DNA from: Mariannaea sp. PMI_226
Lineage: Eukaryota > Ascomycota > Sordariomycetes > Hypocreales > Nectriaceae
Direction: 5' to 3'
NCBI GenBank assembly: GCA_024336345.1
Contig: JANFOG010000019.1
Span: 124,001 to 188,000, forward strand
Length of the DNA: 64,000 nt
Positions within the stretch are counted from its first letter, which is position 1, and every line of letters starts with the position of its first letter. Made by a program: the position numbers and the translations under genes. The notes beneath the pieces were generated by a model, which saw nothing but the letters and a program-made list of their open reading frames with translations, did not search any database and was not told the DNA's origin. Positions 57,100 through 64,000 of this stretch are shown here, one piece after another.

Positions 57100-58810
57100 T
57101 CAAAGTGAAGCCTCCTGAGGGAACCTGTTTTCAGCCTTTCCGTACTCCGCATTGACCCTTCCAAGAAGATCGCGAATTATTATCAGAACCTTCAGGATAT
57201 CTTCCTTATCAGGATTTCCATCTTCGGTGTACTTCAGGACGTTTTCAAGGAGGAGAGGGTATCGTGCAAGACAGGTGGTTGGCTTGGTAAGATAACCATT
57301 CAGTTCCAGCTTTCTCGATTCCTTGCGCCGCTCAATCTCATCTACAAATTTGGCAAAACATAGGTTAATTGACCTTTCATTCCCAAACTTAAATTTTCTT
57401 TCCAACTGCTTGGAGCTGTACCAGACGAATGGCTCGAATTGCGGCACAGAATCGAGGAAGGTATCGCCGATGTTGTGAACGATGGGTTCCTTTTGTTGTC
57501 GAGCAGTCAAAACTAACGCGAAACGCAAGCTCACTGTATGGATGCTTAAGTGGTCAATGATATTGCTGAAGATACCCTTTACAACCTTGTCCCGACGTTG
57601 CACTGGAACAGGAGCAAGGGCAGAATCCAGAAATCGCGGAGATATTCTAGGTCTGACGAAATCTCGTTCAGTATAGAAGATCTCGGAAATAACCTCTTGT
57701 CTTTCTTCTCGCGCTCGTCTACTTTATCAGCGATCTCCTTGGGCATCGAGTTGATCCAGAGCTTCTGCTCATCTGATCAGCCTTGTCATCATTGAGGTTG
57801 GCAGAATCCTCTTTCCGCAGACCAAGGTTGATCGTCAAGTTCAGCCTAAAAACCTGCTCTAATCATCGAGGGCAAGCGATGGAGTAGCAGAGTTCATCTC
57901 TTGTACAAGTGGGCGAGTTAACACTCAGAAAGGAGGATAAAAACAACATTGACTGCAGGCGAAGCCTCCGGCTCGTCTATCATGGTCTCCTTGAACTGAT
58001 ACGTTTCCGATTGCGAGTCTCGTAACCGGTGTTCGTATTAACATCGTGGAAGAAGTTTTGTGCATCCAGTGCTCGACTTAGAAGGAGGGCCAGGTTTCGG
58101 TCCGTTGTCCTATTATGTATAAGAATACATCGACAGCTTCAGAACCACTAAAAGCATTCTTGTATGTCAGTTCGTTCTTCGTCCGATTGCCAACGATGAT
58201 TTTCCGGCGGAAGCATTTTGCAACTAGGTCGCTGGACAATAGTTGACGTGTCCGATTCTGCAATAGTTGGCGCTAGAGTGGAGGACATCGACATTGTCCT
58301 TCCATGGTCGCTATCTCCTTTTGAGATGGCATACTGGCGGTTCGAGTCTGCACCCCCAGAACATTGCTATAGGCAACATTGGCGGCAGGGTAGCCATTTG
58401 CTGCTGGCAGATCGGAGCTGGTCCTCCTTGATTAAAACGCTGGGAAGGAGTTCTTAAGCTCTATGTATACAGTGGGGGGCATCGCTGATCCATTCATTGA
58501 GATGCCCCCCCCGGGGCCCTCCAGGAAAAGGACACCTCTGCGGTGGAGGATGTCCCTGCTGCATGTAGGGTGGGGTATGCTAGCCACCGGACGTCGACCG
58601 GTGCTGAGGATAGTAGCCGTTGCCCATGCTTGAATCGATTGTTCGAGTTCTCGTGGGATCACGTTCAGGGTAATGACCATGGGGAGGGCGCTGTGGTGGC
58701 ATCAGCTGCATGCCGGAAGAAGCCGACATTGTTTGGGTTGAGTGTGACAGGGTAGATGAGCTCTTCTTGAAGAGCGAGTTCCCTCCAGTCGAGCAACTCC
58801 GAGGTTTCAT
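57100..58810 (-). pseudogene. Rho1 GEF (ROM1/ROM2-like), DEP and DH parts, wrecked
   Basis: From the high end: a Ser/Thr/Pro-rich segment (58580-58810) that may be the N-terminus; then a DEP domain 'LLSSDLVAKCFRRKIIVGNR', 'TKNELTYKNAFSGSEAVDV' (58078-58263) continuing in other frames as 'NLALLLSRALDAQNFFHDV' and 'YQFKETMIDEPEASP'; a conserved linker 'CTRDELCYSIACPR'; 'EQKLWINSMPKEIADKVDER'; and the DH domain 'FALVLTARQQKEPIVHNIGD', 'ESRKLELNGYLTKPTTCLAR' and 'YPLLLENVLKYTEDGNPDKE' (57100-57500). It stops at the end of the DH domain; the PH and CNH domains of ROM proteins are missing. At least four frame shifts and a TAG occur. The functional gene must lie elsewhere, so this is a duplicated, truncated copy. 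Confidence 0.75.
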
Positions 58811-59101
58811 TATTCAGGGATGCTGGATGGATAAATACAATCAAGCGAGTGGTGTTCTGGAAAACTATCAAAGCTTAGCTCATGAGGGTCCTAGGTCTTT
58901 CGCCAACATTGTTCCAATAACCAGTACCGGTTAGATTTAGTCTGTGAGATGGTGTAGCAATCGTTAGCTTAAAAGCAGTAAAGTTTTCTTCCTGCTATAC
59001 TCTATCTCTTTTTACAACCTCTTTCAACTTGTTGAACTTCATTACAACATATAATACTCAATCACTAGGCAAACTCAATATCTCCATACTACTAATATCT
59101 C

Positions 59102-60844
59102 TCAGGACTCTTTAAGTTTCGTACACCAATGTACCTGTAGACTCTGCTGAGACCTATCTCGCTCTGGAAAGGCCTCATTGAACCGCTGGTGAATCTCAGG
59201 CCATGTTAGCTTCTCCCTGCTCTTCTTCAATTTAATGAGAAGAGCATCTTCCTGTGGAGTGTATTTGCCTTTTGGACCTGACGCCCGCTTGGCCTTGCCC
59301 ATATGTCCACCACCTGTACAAGGAGCCCAGTCAAACTGTATCTGGAAGGTTGCTTTGCCGTTCTGGGTTACGCGCTTCAGCACAGCATTCTCAAGCGGCC
59401 ATTCCTCGAACTTGGCGAGAACTGCCCCTTCGGCCTCCATAGGTCTTGGCTGCGATGGTGCTGGACTAGGAATCCGGCTTGCCCGTGAACGCTTCTCCCG
59501 TCCAGTTCTCCAAGAGGTGCTACCAGTCGATAATTTTGAGACCCTACGCCGTTTGCGCGAAAACTGCCGGTCATCGTAGTCCGACCGTTCACTTTCCTCG
59601 TCTGTCGAAGACATAGGACGGCAGGTAATGCAGTTAGCATCGGCTTCGCTTCCCTGCGAATCTCCGTCTTCATCACTATCAGAATCATAGCGCAACGATC
59701 CAGATACCGCCCTGCGACGGAGGTGGCGACGCATCGATGCACTTGGAGGTGGAGAAGATGGAGTACTGTGCTGTTCGGCTTCGGCTTCGGCTTCAACATC
59801 GTAAGCTTTATAGTCTATTGTAGGATATAGCTCTTGGCGTTGTGCCAGTCGCGTCTTACCTTGTTCTGCGGGATGAGGGGATTTAGGAGCGCTGCTACGT
59901 CGTGAAGGAGTTGTGCTTAGTGGTATGTCGCTAGTTTTCCTTGAATCGTGGAACATGTGAAGTAGCGTGCTTGGCGACTGCACAATTTGTGCTGAGGCAG
60001 AATCGTCAGAAGCCTTTTGTAGCGAAGGTGCCGAGACTGCAGCTTGGATGTCGTCATGACTGACAGAAGTCGGCTTCGAGATGTCAACGTTATCAGATGC
60101 CTGCCCTCCAGATTCTGCTGTAGGATGTCCCAAAGGTTCGTGAGGGAGCTCTGGTGTTGGACAGGGCTCTGGCGACGTAAGCGCTGAATTTGAAGAATCA
60201 GCATCGCAATTTGGCCCCGTTCTTGGCCGCTCAGTGGCTTCATTGGCAGCACATAGAGCGTTGTCTCTGGATAAAGTTGGCGTTACTGAATGTGCACCAG
60301 ATTTGTGAAGTGTCTCAGGATTGTTTTCTTGGCAATCGGTTTTATCCAAGTCTAGATGCGGAAGAGGGGGAGTCGACGATTCAGATGATGAGGTTGGAGC
60401 ATTGATGGCTCTATGGAGAGTGGATTTTGGCGATCCAAAAATCACATTGGGGATGGCTAGCTTATTTGCATAAAGGGGAGGTAATTCCACTGGTTGGGTG
60501 CCAACAAGGTCAACGAATATCGTGTCGGCTCTTTCTGGATCAACAGTTAGACAGACAGGAAGCAATCAATTCAAACTGGCATAGCACATACCGCGCGACT
60601 GAGAGCGAGTGATAGATATATCGAGGCTGGAGGCTGGTGGAAGCGATGTGTCAAATTGTAATTCATCTGCTTGTCTGTCGTCTCCGGAATCTTCTGTATC
60701 GGAGTCAACATCTGAGGGAATGTAGATTGGCGAAGAAGAAGTGCCGACTGAGGAAATAGAGCGCAAGGGCGTAGGATGAGAACGAGGACGAGAAGGGTCT
60801 TGCCACTGCCACCGGCTGGAGTTATAGGTAAGTGTTGAAGTCAT
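59102..60844 (-). CDS. SANT/Myb-type DNA-binding protein with long disordered region
   Basis: Two exons, 60844-60592 and 60534-59102, around a 57-nt intron (GTATGT...TCCAG), give 561 aa. The first 450 residues are Ser/Pro/Glu-rich and low in hydrophobics, with acidic 'SDVDSDTEDSGDDRQADE' and 'RYDSDSDEDGDSQGSEAD' tracts and a basic 'FSRKRRRVSKL'. The C-terminal 60 residues form a Myb/SANT-like unit: 'GKYTPQEDALLIKLKKSREK', 'LTWPEIHQRFNEAF' and 'RSQQSLQVHWCTKLK', with the spaced aromatic/Trp residues of the fold. Many fungal regulators end in such a 'YTPEEDxLL..LK...W.EI...F' module. The start at 60844 was preferred because the spliced frame is continuous from it; an upstream in-frame start would add 39 residues. 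It seems intact. Confidence 0.75.
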
Positions 60845-62487
60845 TGTCAAGCTGCGTACGGTTTTGGCAAAGGATTTTGGTTCGAGTCGGAGAGTATGGT
60901 TAAGAAAACGGGTATTATCACCATTTATGCCCCGACGCAGGAGACTTCGCTCAAGCACCAATGTAACTATCCATACAAGGAGGGAGTTCGGGAGGAGGCC
61001 GCTGTACTGCCAGCCGCTGTACTGCCCTCCTCGTTCAACTTACGCAACCCCTGAACCTCCGAGCCAAGACATCAACGTAGATATTGAGTCATGCCCATTC
61101 CCTTGTGGAAATCACCTCCGTCGGCTTATGCAGCCAGCACACCATCATGATCCGACTGAGCCATTCAGCCATGTCTAGATGCATCTCTTGGGGGTCCAGA
61201 GTTGGACCAGGTCCACCGCATAAGTCCGATGGCTTGCATGAAGTGACAAGCACATAGCCAGCTTGGTGATGATCGATCATCCTCCGAGTCCGTGACATAC
61301 TCGAGTTGCTTTGTTGCGAATGGCTAACAACTAAATGGCTGCCTCTTGAAACCGGAAACGCTGCGCCTGACATCGCCAATCCATATATTGGAGATGAAGC
61401 GGCTGCTTGAAGAGGGTGCTGCACTGCCATGTCCCGTTTTGTCAACCAACTGTTGAGCCAAACCAATATGGTTGTATTAAGAATGCCTCACATCTCTCCT
61501 GACGTTGGCTAGGCAAATCCCTCGGAGACTCCGGAATTAGCCCCCAGACCGTTGAGTGCTTGCGGTCTCCGCCTGACTTGACGATAGCCTGCTTCTCGGC
61601 CAAATGAATGATCATCCCCGGTCTTTTGCCCGGCGGCGTAGGATCAGCGAGTTGCCACCCCGAATGAATAGGTCATGGATTCATGGATCCCAGGATGATA
61701 TACCCCTCATCCCGGGTGCTAGTTGGCGACTAATGCTTGGTGGTCCGTCGGTCAGACTTATTACCACCACTCCACGGCCAATATAAAGGGGGAATAGGAT
61801 AGGGTCATGTTTCAGCTCGTCCCCTTCAAGTGTACATTAGGGATCCATGTGATCAGCCATTGCGGCATTTTTGCGATTGGCCAGCTTGGCGTTGGAGGCC
61901 CCAGATGGATAGAAATTCTAAGTTGGGTCCCTTATGCTTGAGGCAATTGATGTCAAGGCCTTAGGATGCAATGTCGCCAGGGCAAACACAATACCTTAGA
62001 TGGTTTCTATTAGGTTCAGTCAATAGACAATCAGCAAAAGAGAGGATTCCAAAAGCCATACCAGGCATAAAAGTCATTCCAATAAGAAAAAGCGAGAAAA
62101 AGAGCGTTTGGAGACTATTCATGCCGTGGAATGTGGAATTAGTCATTCTAGATACGTGAGAAAGAACGGCGGTTGAGGTCATCCTAAAGTAGGATATTGT
62201 GTGTGGATGATGCAGTGAGATCATGAGTGATCAAAGAATAACAAAAGTCAAGGTACGAGATAAAAGAGCAAGCAAAGGGTGCCAGAAGTCAAGAATACGA
62301 GTTCATGAAGGTCAATGGTAGTTGAGCGGAAGCGGGTGCTCTTATATGGTGCGCATCACGTGATGTAGCATTTTGTTGGAAGCGGCGATGGCGCCTTGCC
62401 TAAAGGGGGAGGCGCCATTTCCTGATGCAGCAGCAGCGACTCCGCGATTACTTAATAAAGTTATAAGCCTAGTGCTTGCAACAGGAG
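60845..62487. other. Intergenic with one weak membrane-peptide frame
   Basis: On the minus strand 61961-62224 encodes 87 residues with a hydrophobic core 'TLFFSLFLIGMTFMPGMAFG'; it could be an exon of a membrane protein but has no recognised family or clear splice partner. The remainder, including a 125-codon frame at 61089-61466, shows nothing. Confidence 0.35.
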
Positions 62488-62607
62488 TGTCACGGTTGTG
62501 CTAGACCGTTGCACCAAAGGGCAAAAGATTGGTTAATAATCGCTATGTGAGCAATTATACAAGCACGCAACTACTATTATAAGCCCACGGTGAACCAAGC
62601 CGTGACA
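62488..62607. mobile_element. Solo LTR, internally deleted copy, 5-bp target duplication
   Basis: Same TGTCACGG...CCGTGACA ends as 21000-21316 and nearly identical sequence outside a 197-base internal deletion. The flanks carry AGGAG on both sides (62483-62487 and 62608-62612). The deletion joins 'accaaagggc' directly to 'aaaagattgg', whereas the full copy has 'agggcaaa' at both deletion borders. Confidence 0.82.
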
Positions 62608-63475
62608 AGGAGGCGTGTCGCGATTGGCGAGCAGTTTATTAGCCATATCTTCCACATTATGGAGGCGGGGAGTGTTAAAATGAGCATCTTATATTGATTG
62701 AAGGAGAAAAAGACTAGCGCTAACTAGCGAGAACTATTGACAAGAAGGCATCTACATCCTAGCCACCAATGGATCGGAATAGCCATTGATCCGTTATGCC
62801 AGAGATCTCAACAGGGAGGAAATGAACGCAAATCCAGGTTAAGCACATATTGGACAATTGTCTATTCCTTTAGATTAACTAAATTCCGAGAGTTATGTAT
62901 GCAATTATATTGCATAAGGACGTAATCGCGTTGACAATATAAGGTTGTGTTTGAGACTCTATAGATAGTAATAGCGCAATACACCTTTAATTCAGGATCA
63001 TTTTGAAGGGCTTGAAGGGTAAGAAGAATATTAACTTTATTACTTGACTCTAGCATATTATATAGTCAAGGAATGTAGATTGAAGTAGTGAAGACGGAAT
63101 TTGGGTGGAGAATTGACCGCTCGCTTGTATTGACCACTCGCTTATCATATACGTTATAGGATCTTTATGTAGCTCTATTTGTGCAGCAATTTTAGTCGTA
63201 AGGTTGAGCAGGGTCGATGCTGCTATATGATTCCCAATATAAAAATGGCAAGTCTATTCTTTTATATTAGTTTCATGCTATTAAATTTAAGAATTTATAA
63301 ACTAACAATATAGCATAAAAACGCATTTAGTAATAATACATTTTGACTTTACATTATATTGGCCTGATTAAATGTAAGCTCAGTAGCCTGCTACAAGTAA
63401 TTAATAAGATCAGGCTTTATAACTTCAGTCTTTTTGTAAAAATACGCTCGCAGGGAGTAGAGCTATAGTAATATA
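62608..63475. other. A/T-rich gene-free region
   Basis: Increasingly A/T-rich from 62900, with no coding potential; probably degraded repeat DNA next to the truncated regulator. Confidence 0.45.
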
Positions 63476-64000
63476 CTATAGCGAAAATAGGAGGGCCTCA
63501 ACCTCTTGCGCAGCAAGGCACATACTATAGCAAAAATCGCCCACAAGCTCCCAAAAATATGGCTGATAATTGACTCCAATCCAGGGCTCGATATGGTCAA
63601 AGAAAAGGCCCATTATAACATCTTCTTTGTGGTAGGGAAGATAAAACCACCTCAGGCTTTTAGGCTGTTGTTGCTGATGCTGCAACTTCGATATGGCCCT
63701 AGGCTGTGCTAGACTCTCTCCTGGCCTAGTCTGAGAGAACAATTTCGGCCGATGTTGCTGTCCTGGGTCAAGCCGAATTATATTCATCCAGGAGTCGGCG
63801 CCTTTGTGGCAGGGGTTGTTGTAGACGAAGACCTGATTCCCGGCGTTGACAGAGACATCGCTGTAGTCGTCAAGATTGCTCAATGGGCTGTTGGCAGATG
63901 AGGAACTATTCTCATAGCAGCTTGACCCCAGATTCGAGAGAGAGCACGCAACAGGGTCCTCAATCATACACTCGAGCCTGTCGACGCGGTCTTGAACCAG
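63476..64000 (-). CDS. Fungal Zn2Cys6-type transcription factor, middle part, cut by window edge
   Basis: The frame is open from the window edge. 'LVQDRVDRLECMIEDP' resembles the dimerisation helix that follows the zinc cluster in such regulators. After a Ser/Asn-rich linker, 'SLRWFYLPYHKEDVIMGLFF' and 'DHIEPWIGVNYQPYFWEL' match the start of the fungal-specific transcription factor domain (L-P-x-x-x-x...L...F..H..P-x-x-P..H-x-x-x-F). The zinc cluster would lie beyond 64000. The frame ends at 63476, much too early for the domain (normally several hundred residues more), and A/T-rich DNA follows, so it is either truncated or continues after an intron I cannot place. Confidence 0.55.
   Translation of the reverse strand: MVQDRVDRLECMIEDPVACSLSNLGSSCYENSSSSANSPLSNLDDYSDVSVNAGNQVFVYNNPCHKGADSWMNIIRLDPGQQHRPKLFSQTRPGESLAQPRAISKLQHQQQQPKSLRWFYLPYHKEDVIMGLFFDHIEPWIGVNYQPYFWELVGDFCYSMCLAAQEVEALLFSL

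Noticed and set aside
1..64000. tRNA and rRNA genes
   Set aside because: I scanned for T-arm consensus (GGTTCRANNCC) and conserved rRNA strings by eye and found no convincing candidate; a covariance-model search would be needed to be sure.

Overview
The window looks like nuclear DNA of a filamentous ascomycete, most likely in or near the Eurotiales. The genes have short 49-152 nt GT-AG introns and long intergenic gaps, and the families are fungal ones: an OrsD/RecQ pair, a DUF2417-type hydrolase, a GAF hybrid histidine kinase, a LaeA-like methyltransferase, a CloQ-type prenyltransferase and a fungal Zn-cluster regulator. I read everything by eye. Family names rest on remembered motif patterns, not on searches.

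Layout. 1-1 kb: a decayed integrase cut by the window edge. 1.7-6.4 kb: a possible small metabolite locus with an intact ABBA prenyltransferase, a broken 3-dehydroshikimate dehydratase and a seven-exon methyltransferase that reads through once six introns are removed. 6.4-22.8 kb: accessory, repeat-rich DNA. It holds a small foldback element, a hAT transposase relic, a row of small hairpins, opposed 12-bp minisatellites, two broken OrsD-type genes around a broken RecQ-type helicase, six related 17-bp palindromes arranged as two copies of a three-site block, and a 317-bp solo LTR with a 5-bp target duplication. 22.8-31.6 kb: an intact DUF2417-like membrane hydrolase gene, a second alpha/beta hydrolase with a premature stop, and a heavily damaged hybrid histidine kinase. 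31.6-50.7 kb: sparse genes, namely a small conserved protein, a rhodanese lacking its usual catalytic Cys, an ATF/CREB-type bZIP, a PAQR membrane protein, a divergent and internally shortened mitochondrial F1 alpha-subunit paralogue, a truncated CaMK-type kinase and a hypothetical gene. 50.9-58.8 kb: a LINE 3' remnant, a 4.2-kb accessory gene with three late nonsense codons, a fragment of a second copy, and a wrecked Rho GEF. 59-64 kb: an intact SANT/Myb-type gene, a 120-bp deletion derivative of the same LTR, and the edge of a Zn2Cys6-type regulator.

Picture. Apparently intact genes (prenyltransferase, methyltransferase, DUF2417, bZIP, PAQR, rhodanese, SANT) alternate with decayed ones. The single-codon nonsense lesions are all TAA or TAG and none is TGA, which fits CpA-to-TpA (RIP-like) decay. 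The helicase/OrsD genes, minisatellites and transposon relics suggest former subtelomeric or accessory-chromosome DNA. The best candidates for something undescribed are the duplicated palindrome block (12778-13184), the prenyltransferase/dehydratase/methyltransferase locus, and the ATP1-like paralogue.
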